From Lewinellaceae bacterium (lineage in GTDB: Bacteria; Bacteroidota; Bacteroidia; Chitinophagales; Saprospiraceae), in the NCBI GenBank assembly GCA_020636375.1, contig JACJXZ010000001.1, positions 744,001-808,000 of the forward strand: a stretch of DNA of 64,000 bases. The letters are read 5' to 3'. Under the pieces are notes generated by a model. It saw only the letters and a list, made by a program, of their open reading frames with translations. It was not told the DNA's origin and did no database searches. The translations under genes and the position numbers were made by a program. Positions within the stretch are counted from its first letter, which is position 1. Each line of letters starts with the position of its first letter. This document shows positions 50,412 through 58,839 of this stretch, piece by piece.

Positions 50412-51809
50412 CTACTCTTCCGAAAATTCGATACAATCCAGGATATCCAGTATCAAAGTTTCCATGCTCCATGCCGGGTCATGCGTCACGCCAAAGCGGG
50501 CGACCATCAGGTTCCGGGAAGGGATCACGACGATCCATTGATCCTGGAAGCCTTCGAAGGCGAACAGGTCGCGGGGCAGCCGGGGCAGCAGCCGTTCGTC
50601 CGAGCCGGGCGCGCCGGCGTTCAGCCAGATCTGGGCGCCGTACCGGCCGTCGGGAGCGTGGGGCGTGGGAGTGAGGGAATAGTCCACCCAGCCTTCCGGC
50701 AGGAGCTGCTCGCCGTTCCAGGCGCCCTTGTTCTTGTAGAGCAGGGCAAACCGGAGCCAGTCGCGGGGGCTGGCGTAGAAGTAGCTGGAGCCGACGAAGG
50801 CGCCGTGCTCGTCGTGCTCGAAAACGGCAGTTGTCATGCCCAGCTTGCTGAAAAATTCGTTGTGGGCAAATTCTTCCAGGGCGCGGAAGCTGCCGCCGGT
50901 TTCTTCCAGCAGGATCTTCGCCAGGATGTTGGTCGTTCCGCTGGAGTAGCTCCATGAGGTGCCCGGCGCCGCCGCCAGGGGCTTGCTCAGGGCGTAGGCG
51001 CCCATATCCGGGGATTGGTAGAGCATCTCCACGGCATCGGCAAAGGGGGCGTACCGCTCGTCGAATTCCAGCCCGCTTTCCATCCGCAAAAGCTGGTCGA
51101 CGGTGATGGCCTTTCGCTCATCCTGTTCCCATTCCGGAAAGCCGGCTGGGCGGTAGATGTCGAACCCTTTGGTTTGCGCCAGCCTCCCGATCAGGGCGCC
51201 GGTGATGCTCTTGGAGGCCGACCACGACAGCAGGGGCGTGCCCGCATCGATGCCCGGCCGGTAGTGCTCGGCGATGATCGTATCTTTGTAAGCCACCGCA
51301 ATGGCCAGGGTATTGGCCCGTTTGCCCGGATCGGCAGCAGTTTCTTCGAACTCCCGGCGCAGGCGACTGTTCAGCTTTTTGATATCGACATTGGCCGGGA
51401 TATTCTGAACGTCCACCCGGTTGCCGGCGGGCCAGAGCGTATCCTTCAGGACGGGGCGTTCGACCGCGAGCCCTTCCGCCTGTTGCGCCAACGCCTCGCG
51501 GGTGCCGTCCACCAGCAGGGTGCAGCCGCAGCCCTCCCGGTACACGGCGGTTGCCGGGCGGAGAAAGCCGAGGAACCAGGCCGACACTTCTTTCTGCTCG
51601 TAGTCCACCCGGTAGCGGACGGCCCTGAACAGCGGGTTGACCGGCTCGATGAACAGTTCCATGGCTTCCTCCGGATCCTGCCCGGAGGTAAAGGCATGGG
51701 AGCACAGGTATTTGGCCGTGTAGCCGTTGCCGACCGGCGCCAGTATCCAGGCCAGGGCAAATGCCAGCAGCACGAGGGCGCCGGCGATGTATTTCAGTGA
51801 TTTTTTCAT
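50412..51809 (-). CDS. Serine hydrolase of the beta-lactamase class C family
   Basis: The 465-residue protein has an N-terminal anchor (YIAGALVLLAFALAWILAP), a 150-residue extra N-terminal region, then the SxxK site LLSWSASKSITGALIG (Ser197, Lys200), the YxS/N-type motif SWSYSSGTTN (Tyr288) and DWLRFALLY, with a late region PRDLFAFEGFQDQWIVVIPS. Such proteins are esterases or D-aminopeptidases in the envelope more often than true beta-lactamases. It stands alone. Confidence 0.85.
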   Translation of the reverse strand: MKKSLKYIAGALVLLAFALAWILAPVGNGYTAKYLCSHAFTSGQDPEEAMELFIEPVNPLFRAVRYRVDYEQKEVSAWFLGFLRPATAVYREGCGCTLLVDGTREALAQQAEGLAVERPVLKDTLWPAGNRVDVQNIPANVDIKKLNSRLRREFEETAADPGKRANTLAIAVAYKDTIIAEHYRPGIDAGTPLLSWSASKSITGALIGRLAQTKGFDIYRPAGFPEWEQDERKAITVDQLLRMESGLEFDERYAPFADAVEMLYQSPDMGAYALSKPLAAAPGTSWSYSSGTTNILAKILLEETGGSFRALEEFAHNEFFSKLGMTTAVFEHDEHGAFVGSSYFYASPRDWLRFALLYKNKGAWNGEQLLPEGWVDYSLTPTPHAPDGRYGAQIWLNAGAPGSDERLLPRLPRDLFAFEGFQDQWIVVIPSRNLMVARFGVTHDPAWSMETLILDILDCIEFSEE

Positions 51810-51891
51810 TTGTGGAAAAGATTAATAATCTGGTGCGCCGCACAAGTATATGAATTTCAAGAGATCTACGGCACAGGTTTTATTGAGATGG

Positions 51892-52300
51892 TTTAAAAAA
51901 TGGCAACTATTTAGGTGGGCTTGATGCCTTTGCCACGAAGCTTGCCCGGCTCGCAGAGACGGGACACCAAGACACCAAGTTTACCCGGCTGGCTAGACGG
52001 GATCGCACTAAGGGATCGCGCAATAATAAGTTACCCAAAATAGAGGAAGTTATTTTGTGTGCTGGCAAGGCGCCAAACGTAGGCATAGCCCAGCTACGGC
52101 GAGGCTTGGCAACAGTCTACCCCGCACACGGAGTGTCGGGGCCGCCAGCGCGCAAAATAACGACTATAGATGGGTAAGTTATTGTTGCGCGACCCCTAAG
52201 GCTTTGTGCAATCTTAGTGTCCGTCTGTTCAGCCGGATAAATTTTTGTGTCTTCGTAGCTAAAAAGCGGAGGGCGGCTAAATAGTTACCTATTTTTTAAT
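51892..52300. repeat. Inverted-repeat element, AACTATTTAG family, copy 2, with a nested element
   Basis: The left end TTTAAAAAATGGCAACTATT is mirrored on the right by AATAGTTACCTATTTTTTAA. Inside, 52010-52197 is a second inverted repeat (GGGATCGCGCAATAATAA with TTATTGTTGCGCGACCCC), so one element probably inserted into another. The right end supplies the stop codon of the next gene (TAG at 52289-52291 on the minus strand). This fills the whole 479-bp gap between two genes. Confidence 0.72.
52010..52197. repeat. Nested inverted-repeat element (188 bp)
   Basis: Outer arms are as described for its host element; inner arms GTTATTTTGTGTGCTGGC and GCCAGCGCGCAAAATAAC. The core holds CGTAGGCATAGCCCAGCTAC, like 44749-44780, and the palindrome CCCCGCACACGGAGTGTCGG, like 15152-15175. 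Confidence 0.65.
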
Positions 52301-53446
52301 GTAGTGGATCAACCCTTGGGGCACCTCAGCTGCCCCGGCATTTTTCAGGTGGCGGTTGAAGAAGTCCAGCACCAGGTGCGTTGTAAGTTGATGGTGTGCC
52401 TCCCGGTGCGGGGCGGTGAGGAACCCTAACGGCATCATCAGGGAAAAGTCGGAGAAGCTCATGTGGTTGGCGTAGCGGATGGCGTAGGACTCGTAGCCGT
52501 TGCGGGCGTAGCTGTCGATCCGCTTTTTCCATTCGTCGAACAGAAAGTTTTGGTATTGCTCGCGGGTGAACTTCCATTCTTTCAATTCCTTTTCGCTCAT
52601 CTCCTCCGCGCTTTTGTTGTCGGCCCTCAGCTCCATGAACGGTTGCTCGAAGCCGGTTTTGTGGGCCTCTCCAAAGTAGAAGCCGTCCATGTTGATACCC
52701 GCCCGGAAACGGGTATCCAGGGTGAGGGTAGCCGCCGAGGTGGCGCCGCCGAAGGAGTGCCCGAAGACTCCTGCCTGCTCCAGGTCCAGCAACTTGCCAG
52801 AGGCCAGCTTGCCGGCGCGGCTCAGGGTTTCTATCTGATCGAGCACGAAGCGCTGGTCGGCGCTCCACTCTTCGATCATTTTGGTGCTGAAGGCCTCGTT
52901 GAGCATGATGCTGTCAAAGGGAATGATGCCGCCGTAGCTGCCATCCTCAAGTACCGTCCCGGAAGCAGCGCCGGTATGCTCGATGCTGGCGATGACGTAC
53001 CCCTGGGAGGCCAGCTCCGGCAGCAGAAAGCTGTTCTGGTAGCGGGAGCCGTTCAGGCCATGGGAGAAGAGCAGCAGCGGGAATTGCTCGTCCGTATCGG
53101 CGGGCGGGGCACCCGGGGTTACAGGCACGCCGGCGGCGGTGATCTTGCGCAGCAGGGGGCGCGGCACGCCGTACAGGGCGTTCAGGTCCGCTTCCAGTTG
53201 TTCCGGATTCGGGGTGTAGGGCGCAGAGGCTTCTCCGTTGCCCCGGGCGGGATAGTAGAACTGCACCAGCAGCTTCCGTTCACGGCTCTCGTCCCGCAGT
53301 TCTACCTGGGACGTCCCCACCGCATAAGGGCCGGTGGGCGTCGGAAAGGGCGCTTTTTTAACAGCGGTCAGGGCCGTAGTGGCCAATACCAGGACAGAGA
53401 ACCCGAGAATAACCCATACTTTCTTTTTGGCTTTCACTTTTGTCAT
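52289..53446 (-). CDS. Alpha/beta hydrolase, platelet-activating-factor-acetylhydrolase-like
   Basis: The start at 53446 gives 385 residues with a signal anchor (VWVILGFSVLVLATTALTAV). It shows a lipase-like oxyanion strand FPLLLFSHGLNGSRYQN, a nucleophile elbow GVFGHSFGGATSAATL, INMDGFYFGE for the acid and a late His (HREAHHQLTTHLVLDFFNRHL). The order and phrases are those of PAF-AH/lipase-like secreted esterases. The substrate is unknown. The stop codon lies within the terminal repeat of the element at 51892-52300. Confidence 0.85.
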   Translation of the reverse strand: MTKVKAKKKVWVILGFSVLVLATTALTAVKKAPFPTPTGPYAVGTSQVELRDESRERKLLVQFYYPARGNGEASAPYTPNPEQLEADLNALYGVPRPLLRKITAAGVPVTPGAPPADTDEQFPLLLFSHGLNGSRYQNSFLLPELASQGYVIASIEHTGAASGTVLEDGSYGGIIPFDSIMLNEAFSTKMIEEWSADQRFVLDQIETLSRAGKLASGKLLDLEQAGVFGHSFGGATSAATLTLDTRFRAGINMDGFYFGEAHKTGFEQPFMELRADNKSAEEMSEKELKEWKFTREQYQNFLFDEWKKRIDSYARNGYESYAIRYANHMSFSDFSLMMPLGFLTAPHREAHHQLTTHLVLDFFNRHLKNAGAAEVPQGLIHYIKK

Positions 53447-53580
53447 CACAGTTTTGTTTTGTGTGTGAATGAATAGATGATGCAAAGGTGAAGCGGTTCG
53501 GGAAAAAAGGCGACCGTGCCGATAAGCTCGTACCTGCCCCTGAAAAAGCCGGGCGTACGAAATTCCTGGGAGCCTGATTT

Positions 53581-54705
53581 TCAAGCACTTGCATTTTTGA
53601 AGGCCGAAGGCGTCCTGCCGGTAAATTTTTTAAAGGCGGCATTGAAGGTCGACTTTGAGTTGTAGCCGTAGTCGTAGGCGATGGCCAGGAGGGTCAGGTG
53701 GGCAAGGGCCGGGTCGCGGAGGGCCCTCTTGATGTCCTCCACCCGGTGGCGGTTGATGAGGTCGTAAAAGCTGGTGGCCATGTACTTGCCCAGCACCTCC
53801 GAGACCTTGTGGGGAGGCACCCCGATGTGTACGGACAAGGCGCCCAGGGTGACGTTCGGGTCGAGGTATCCTTTGCCCTCGATAAAGGCCCCGATCTTTT
53901 TTTCGATTTCCGCCGCTTCGTCCGGGGCCAGGCCGCTCTTTTCGTATTTGGGGGCGCTTTTTTCCTCCATCACCGCTTCAATGCTTGTTGTATCTGCCCG
54001 GCTGCCCGCATAATCGAAAAGGGTATGCTGGTGGAAGGCGTAAAACGAAAGGGTCAGGATAAAAGCCGAGAGCAAAGCCAGGTTCAGCAGGGTCAGCTGG
54101 TTCTGATAGGCCGGATACTGAAGGGCAGCGACGTACAAGACCAGGGAAATGGCGGCCAGGAAGACGAAGGCCCCCAACATGTAGCGCAGCCAGGCCAGGT
54201 CTTTGCCCTCCAGGTCGGCAAAAACGCGCTTCACCTTCGCCCGGTGAGCGCGCAGGGCAGAGAAGGAGAGAGATACGTAAAGGAACAGGTGCAGAAATTT
54301 CAGCAAGCCGATCGAAACGGCAAAGGCCGAGCTGTAGACGGTCTGCAGGGAGGGCTGGGAAAGAGCGGAACGCACCGCTGTGTGGTAAAAAACGGCCAGC
54401 ACCGGCAGATAGAGCAAAAACGGCAGGCCGTGGAGCAGGTAATCTTTTGCCTTCGGTTTTGCCGAAAAGCTGCGGATGTACAGGTAGAAGGACGGCCCGA
54501 TGAGCAGAATGAGCGGGTCCACCAGGAAAGAACCGGCAGGCTCTCCCAGCCACTCGTTGAGCAAAGGGCCGGAGAGGATGGCCGAAATGAACAGGACGAA
54601 AAGGCCGATGAGCCAGGCGTTGTTTTTGTTTATAGCCGATTTGTAGGCCAGGGCAAGGAAAAGCAGCAGGCCCTGGCCGATGCCGAAGAGCAGGAAGTAT
54701 TTCAT
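53581..54705 (-). CDS. Membrane-bound AraC-family regulator with seven-span N-terminus
   Basis: The start at 54705 gives 374 residues. The N-terminal 235 residues contain about seven hydrophobic spans (YFLLFGIGQGLLLFLALAY, LIGLFVLFISAILSGPLL, GLPFLLYLPVLAVFY and so on). The C-terminal 100 residues are an AraC/XylS double helix-turn-helix (TLGALSVHIGVPPHKVSEVLGKYM, LLAIAYDYGYNSKSTFNAAFKKFTGRTPSAF). Such proteins sense a ligand in the membrane and act on nearby genes; the downstream hydrolase at 52289-53446 (134-nt gap, same strand) is the obvious candidate target. Confidence 0.9.
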   Translation of the reverse strand: MKYFLLFGIGQGLLLFLALAYKSAINKNNAWLIGLFVLFISAILSGPLLNEWLGEPAGSFLVDPLILLIGPSFYLYIRSFSAKPKAKDYLLHGLPFLLYLPVLAVFYHTAVRSALSQPSLQTVYSSAFAVSIGLLKFLHLFLYVSLSFSALRAHRAKVKRVFADLEGKDLAWLRYMLGAFVFLAAISLVLYVAALQYPAYQNQLTLLNLALLSAFILTLSFYAFHQHTLFDYAGSRADTTSIEAVMEEKSAPKYEKSGLAPDEAAEIEKKIGAFIEGKGYLDPNVTLGALSVHIGVPPHKVSEVLGKYMATSFYDLINRHRVEDIKRALRDPALAHLTLLAIAYDYGYNSKSTFNAAFKKFTGRTPSAFKNASA

Positions 54706-54715
54706 GTTACAGAAA

Positions 54716-54737
54716 GATAGCAACTATTTAGGTGTCA
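54716..54737. repeat. Single end of the AACTATTTAG repeat family
   Basis: GATAGCAACTATTTAGGTG matches the left ends at 48289 and 51892. It lies 10 nt upstream of the AraC-type gene start. No second arm is seen. Confidence 0.55.
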
Positions 54738-54915
54738 CTCCGAATGGCATTTTCGCCTAGTCCCAACCCTATCCTTTCTGGCCAAATTTATGATTTCAAA
54801 GCCATTTTCCAGCAATATGCTATCGAAAAAGATTCAAATTCAAACACAAATTATTTTAAAAATAAAAACACAAATTGTATTTTTGCCCGATCAAAAATAC
54901 TGAAAGAGCAACCAG

Positions 54916-55365
54916 ATGAAACAAATACTATACGCCCTGTTCGGATACCGGTTCATATACCTGGGCATGTCCACCCGAAACCCTGGCAGAATAAAGATAG
55001 GGATCGCCCGGAATGTGACGCTGAGGTGGAAAGCCATCGGCCGCAGCATGAAAGGGATACAATTTCCCATTTTCTCCCTGCCCTGCTTCAATGCCTTGTG
55101 GATGGAAGGCCACCTGCACCGGGTCATGCGGCGGTTCAACCGGCCCGTCCGGGGAGACGGCGGCAGTGAATTCTTTTCCTACCTCAACCCCTTCAGCTGG
55201 ATCGGCTGGATTTATGTGTTCACGGCCATCATCTGGGCGTTTCTGGTATCCCATCTGGCTATTTACCTGGCCCTCACCGGGATATGGTGCTGGTATGCCG
55301 AAATTGAATTTATCGAATTCCAAAAAGCTGTGCTGAATGGGATTCGGGGCCTTTTTTATCTGTAA
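54916..55365 (+). CDS. GIY-YIG-like (T5orf172-type) protein with C-terminal membrane span
   Basis: The 149-residue protein has an N-terminal half resembling a GIY-YIG/T5orf172 nuclease: FIYLGMSTRNPGRIKIGIARNVTLRWKAI (Tyr-Leu-Gly, KIGIA, Arg), then ALWMEGHLHRVM with the metal-binding Glu and FNRPVRGDGGSEFF. The C-terminal part has a strong span (WIYVFTAIIWAFLVSHLAIYLALTGIW). A membrane-anchored member is unusual. The assignment rests on short motifs. AT-rich leader; single gene, plus strand among minus-strand genes. Confidence 0.6.
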   Translation: MKQILYALFGYRFIYLGMSTRNPGRIKIGIARNVTLRWKAIGRSMKGIQFPIFSLPCFNALWMEGHLHRVMRRFNRPVRGDGGSEFFSYLNPFSWIGWIYVFTAIIWAFLVSHLAIYLALTGIWCWYAEIEFIEFQKAVLNGIRGLFYL

Positions 55366-55442
55366 GCCCAGTAGCGCTTGTCTTCCGAAGCGGAAAACAC
55401 CATATGGTGATGCCGGGCCTCTGTTACCCCTGCGAATATTTC

Positions 55443-55922
55443 TCACCGCAATTTGATTTTGCCCTCTTTCCGGTAATATTCCAGGCTCTCAAAGGCCAGG
55501 CGTTCATTTTCGGGCAACTTTTCCAGGTTACGCCTGTCTCGGAATGCCGCCTTTTTCACTTCTGCCGTTCCGCCAGTATTGAGTTCCCCTTTCCAACTGT
55601 TGGAATAAAATTCAACGGTGAAGTACTGTATTTCATCTCCGTTCGGGTACCGCACCGTTTCCACTTCCGGATTTGTGCTGATGCCAATCACCTCCAGGGC
55701 CGTTATATCAATCCCCGTTTCCTCCTTCACTTCCCGGATGATGCATGCTTCGATCGTCTCATTTTCTTCCAGGGCCCCGGCAGGAAGCCCCGGGTTTCCA
55801 TTATCTGCCCGCTCTATGAAGAGTATTTCCCCTTTGTCATTCTCGACAATGATCCTGGCGCCGGGGTGGATGAACTTGTCCCGGCCGATCTTCTTTCTAA
55901 TCCTGGCGATGTAGTCCTTCAT
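55443..55922 (-). CDS. Nudix hydrolase
   Basis: The 159-residue protein has a complete Nudix box at residues 49-71 ending REVKEETGI, with all box Glu present. It also has GARIIVENDKGEILFIERA at the first strands and a C-terminal EVKKAAFRDRRNLEKLPEN. Substrate (nucleoside diphosphate derivative) cannot be read from sequence. Gene lies 31 nt from the next minus-strand gene end. Confidence 0.92.
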   Translation of the reverse strand: MKDYIARIRKKIGRDKFIHPGARIIVENDKGEILFIERADNGNPGLPAGALEENETIEACIIREVKEETGIDITALEVIGISTNPEVETVRYPNGDEIQYFTVEFYSNSWKGELNTGGTAEVKKAAFRDRRNLEKLPENERLAFESLEYYRKEGKIKLR

Positions 55923-55953
55923 ACGGAATGGCTTTTATTAAGCCTGGCGAACA

Positions 55954-57114
55954 TCACTCCACCTCAGCAATCAAATCCGGATAATCCGTAATGATCCCAT
56001 CCACCCCCAGGGCAATCAGCGCCTTCATGGCGGTGGTGTCGTTTACCGTCCAGGGGATGAGGGCCATGCCCTTTTCGTGGACGGTGTCCACCACGTTGGC
56101 GGTGACGAGTTTGTAATAGGGGCTGTACACGTCGGGGATATAGCCCAGGGCTTCGAGGTTCTCTCCGACGCCGTGGGCGTTCTCGATGAGCAGAGCGGTG
56201 AAGAGGCCGGGGGCCATCCGGTGGAGGTGCTGCAGGGGGGCTACGTCGAAGGACTGCACGCAGGAGCGGTCCTTGACCCCCAGTCGGGTGATCTCCTCCA
56301 GCACCAGGCGGGCGAAGGTTTCTGCATCGGGGGCTTTGACGCCGGCGTATTCCGGTTCGAACTTGATCTCGATGTTGTAGCGGGGGGCGGGGCGGCCTTT
56401 CTCCCGGCAGTATTGCTCGGCGGCCTGCACCACTTCGCTCAGCAGGGGCTTGTGAGCGGGCATGGCCTTTTGCCGGGGGAAGCGCTCGTTGCCCCGGCTG
56501 CCGCAGTCGTATTGCCGGATGGAGTCGTAGGGCATCTGGTAGAGCAGCAGCCCTTGCTCCTCGCTTTCGGCTACCGGCCGCCCGCCCGGATGGCTGCAGA
56601 TGTGGTGGGACATCCAGGGCTCGTGGCTGACGACCAGCAGGCTGTCCCGGCTCACCGCCAGGTCGAGTTCCAGGGTTTTGACCCGGGGATACTCCAGGGC
56701 TTTCAGAAATGCCGGGACCGTATTTTCGGGCAGCAGGCCGCGGGCGCCCCGGTGGCCCTGCCAGTCGAAGGTGGTTGCTTTTTCAGGATTCATATCTTTT
56801 CGGGTTGGGGGTTCGGTACAGGATGAGAACGCCAGCATGATGCCCAGGATGGCTATTGGCCACAGACTGGACAGGATGGGGGGGCGCACGGTTTTGTGGC
56901 AGACAGGATGAACAGGTTTGGGGGACGTACTGCCCGCCTGTTTTAGCGGCCTCCATCCTGCGGGGGGATCAGGCGAGGGTGAAAAGACAGGATGCACAGG
57001 ATGGACAGGTTTGGGGGACGTACCATCGGCCTGTTTTGGCGGCTTCTCCCCCGCTGGGGGATTGTCTTGCGGCATAATGTTATATACGATAAATCGACAG
57101 TAATTTATATCCAT
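55954..57114 (-). CDS. Glycerophosphodiester phosphodiesterase, lipoprotein
   Basis: The catalytic part (from about residue 115) has WQGHRGARGLLPENTVPAFLKAL (catalytic His and Arg, Glu of ENT), LELDLAVSRDSLLVVSHEPW (metal site and second His), YNIEIKFE and the C-terminal VDTVHEKGMALIPWTVND. It ends at GVDGIITDYPDL, all typical of GDPD. The lipobox is MLAFSSC at about residue 93-100. The 90 residues before it are Pro-rich and made of two copies of a repeat (PKPVHPV), encoded by repeated DNA at 56884-57060; they are unlikely in front of a signal peptide, so the real start may be a non-ATG codon near 56850. Confidence 0.88.
   Translation of the reverse strand: MDINYCRFIVYNIMPQDNPPAGEKPPKQADGTSPKPVHPVHPVFSPSPDPPAGWRPLKQAGSTSPKPVHPVCHKTVRPPILSSLWPIAILGIMLAFSSCTEPPTRKDMNPEKATTFDWQGHRGARGLLPENTVPAFLKALEYPRVKTLELDLAVSRDSLLVVSHEPWMSHHICSHPGGRPVAESEEQGLLLYQMPYDSIRQYDCGSRGNERFPRQKAMPAHKPLLSEVVQAAEQYCREKGRPAPRYNIEIKFEPEYAGVKAPDAETFARLVLEEITRLGVKDRSCVQSFDVAPLQHLHRMAPGLFTALLIENAHGVGENLEALGYIPDVYSPYYKLVTANVVDTVHEKGMALIPWTVNDTTAMKALIALGVDGIITDYPDLIAEVE
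56884..57060. repeat. Direct repeat of about 50 bp upstream of GDPD
   Basis: ACAGGATGAACAGGTTTGGG and ACAGGATGGACAGGTTTGGG, each followed by GGACGTAC and CCTGTTTT.GCGGC, lie about 98 bp apart. They are read through by the longest GDPD frame but look like leader DNA. Confidence 0.6.
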
Positions 57115-57497
57115 TTCAATAGCAATGTCGTTTGCGAGGGTCTGAGACCCGATGCAGTATAACTTTTGGAGGTAAAAGTAATGGTTTTGGTTGGAAAGAC
57201 GATGGGTGCGTAAAAAGTAAAACCTCCTGCGGCATTGCGCTAATCAGCCTGCCGCATTTCCAATAAACGCTGCCGGGTTAGCCGAAGCGGGGATGACTCG
57301 AAGCCCCGGCAGGTTGAGACGTAGGGATGAAGGCGACGGTGGATGTGTAGGGGGGAAGTGATGGAGTGGTAGAGCGGTGCTTCGCCGTGGGGGGCGGACG
57401 CAAGCCACATTTCATTCGTCGGTTTTTACTGCGCGAATTTGACCTTTGTAGGGCCAAATTCGCGCATTTCAGTGCTTGTTTGGCAGCAAACAGCTGG
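57115..57497. other. 383-bp intergenic region with a hairpin
   Basis: It lies between two minus-strand genes and has no protein-like frame. It contains the hairpin at 57431-57465 and a small palindrome AGGGTCTGAGACCC near 57137. The promoter for the GDPD gene should lie at its left. Confidence 0.5.
57431..57465. repeat. Hairpin, second copy of the 15575-15605 repeat
   Basis: GCGCGAATTTGACC pairs with GGGCCAAATTCGCGC with one bulge. It lies 33 nt beyond the outer-membrane gene stop, so it may end that transcript. Confidence 0.6.
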
Positions 57498-58001
57498 TCA
57501 CCGCCCCAGGATGTACCGCACGCCCAGGCTGCCGTAGCCGTAGCCAAAGGTGTTGATGTTGAGCGTGCCGCCCAGGAAAAAGGTGGGCACCCAGTCGAGG
57601 GTCAGGTTGACGGGAGCGTCTTTGAACGCATAATCCAGCCCCACGTATCCCTGAATGCCGAAGTTGGTGGAGGAGTACCTTTCGTCGAAGAAAACATCGT
57701 CATACGACCAGAAATAAACAGAGGCGCCGCCGCCGACGTACCACTGCAGGCCGTCCACCTCGTCGATGGGCATGTGGTGCTGGTAGGCCCCGCTGATGTT
57801 GATGAAATTGCCGAAACCCCAGCTTCGGAGCCCCACATAGCCCTCCAGCGCCGCCTGGTCGCTGATGAAGGTTTTGTAAGATATGGAGGCCGGGTAGCCG
57901 AGGCGCAGGCCGACGGCGGAGGAGTAGAACTCCTGCGCGCTGCCGGATACGCAGAAAAGCAGGGACATGGACAAAACGAGTGCTGACAATTTAATCTTCA
58001 T
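57498..58001 (-). CDS. Small outer-membrane beta-barrel protein
   Basis: The 167-residue protein has a signal peptide (LVLSMSLLFCVSGSAQ). Barrel strands follow with alternating aromatics (VGLRLGYPASISYKTFI, ALEGYVGLRSWGFGNFINISGAYQHH, WYVGGGASVYFWSYD, FGIQGYVGLDYAF, VNLTLDWVPTFFLGG). The final strand GYGYGSLGVRYILGR has the typical C-terminal form. No transport or enzyme motif. Divergent from the sigma-factor operon that starts at 58204. Confidence 0.82.
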   Translation of the reverse strand: MKIKLSALVLSMSLLFCVSGSAQEFYSSAVGLRLGYPASISYKTFISDQAALEGYVGLRSWGFGNFINISGAYQHHMPIDEVDGLQWYVGGGASVYFWSYDDVFFDERYSSTNFGIQGYVGLDYAFKDAPVNLTLDWVPTFFLGGTLNINTFGYGYGSLGVRYILGR

Positions 58002-58203
58002 GGCTAAATTGTTTAGTTTAGTGAATTATTGAAGTTGAATGGTTTGCAACAGATGAGCTGGCCAAGCTTCCGGGCGGAGGGGGTCCGGAAACCGCCGTTT
58101 ATTTCATTCTGCTTACATCCCTTAGTTCCCACTTTTTTCGGGATGTGCCCAGGTGGGTGAAAAAATTCTTCTTTTTTAAAAACTCATCACCGGAAAATGG
58201 AAA

Positions 58204-58839
58204 ATGTCTGTTGGCCGTCCTTCAAATCCGGTATATATGATTAGTATGAAGCAAAACTGTTCGGACAAGCAGATACTTCAGCTCTTGAGGGATGGGGATC
58301 CGGGAGCCGAAGACGCGGCGTTCCGTTGCATTTACCGGGAGGTGTTCCCGCACGTGCGGCGGTTCATCCTGAAAAACGGCGGCCAGGAAGAAGATACCAG
58401 GGATGTTTTCCAGGACGTTTTGATCGGTTTCATCCGGAATTGGCGAACCGGAAAATATGAACCCACCGGGCCGCTTCGGAACTATCTGACCATAATGGCC
58501 AGGAACCAATGGTATAAAAGGAACAGAAAGCTCAGGACGGAAGAGCCAGGAACCAATATCGCCGACAATCCTGGAATATCAGAAACGGAAAAACGAGAGG
58601 AAGAAGAAGAAGCGCTGGCCCGCCACCGGCTGCTTCAGGAATGTTTTAAAAAGCTGCCGCCCAGGTGCCGGGAGATTATCCGGCAGTTTTATTATTTCGA
58701 CAAAAGCCTGGGCGAAATAGCCGATATGATGGGGTATGCGGACCGCAAGTCGGTAGGGCAAACCTTGCTCCGCTGTCGGAAGAAGTGGCGGGATTGCATT
58801 GAAAAAAGTAAACAAAATAATGGAAGAGCAACTGGATAA
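58204..58839 (+). CDS. ECF-type RNA polymerase sigma factor
   Basis: The protein is 211 residues from 58204, or 197 from the ATG at 58246 (MKQNCSDKQILQLLRDG), which I think more likely. Region 2 is at EDTRDVFQDVLIGFIRNWRTG and LRNYLTIMARNQWYKRNRKL. An acidic linker follows (EKREEEEEALARHR), then region 4 with KLPPRCREIIRQFYYFDKSLGEIADMMGY. It is the first gene of the second sigma/anti-sigma/papain/TPR-CHAT operon; its end overlaps the next coding start. Paralogue at 4633-5193. Confidence 0.88.
   Translation: MSVGRPSNPVYMISMKQNCSDKQILQLLRDGDPGAEDAAFRCIYREVFPHVRRFILKNGGQEEDTRDVFQDVLIGFIRNWRTGKYEPTGPLRNYLTIMARNQWYKRNRKLRTEEPGTNIADNPGISETEKREEEEEALARHRLLQECFKKLPPRCREIIRQFYYFDKSLGEIADMMGYADRKSVGQTLLRCRKKWRDCIEKSKQNNGRATG

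Noticed and set aside
53698..54720. Plus-strand frame opposite the AraC-type regulator
   Set aside because: Antisense of a clear membrane AraC protein; composition is not protein-like.
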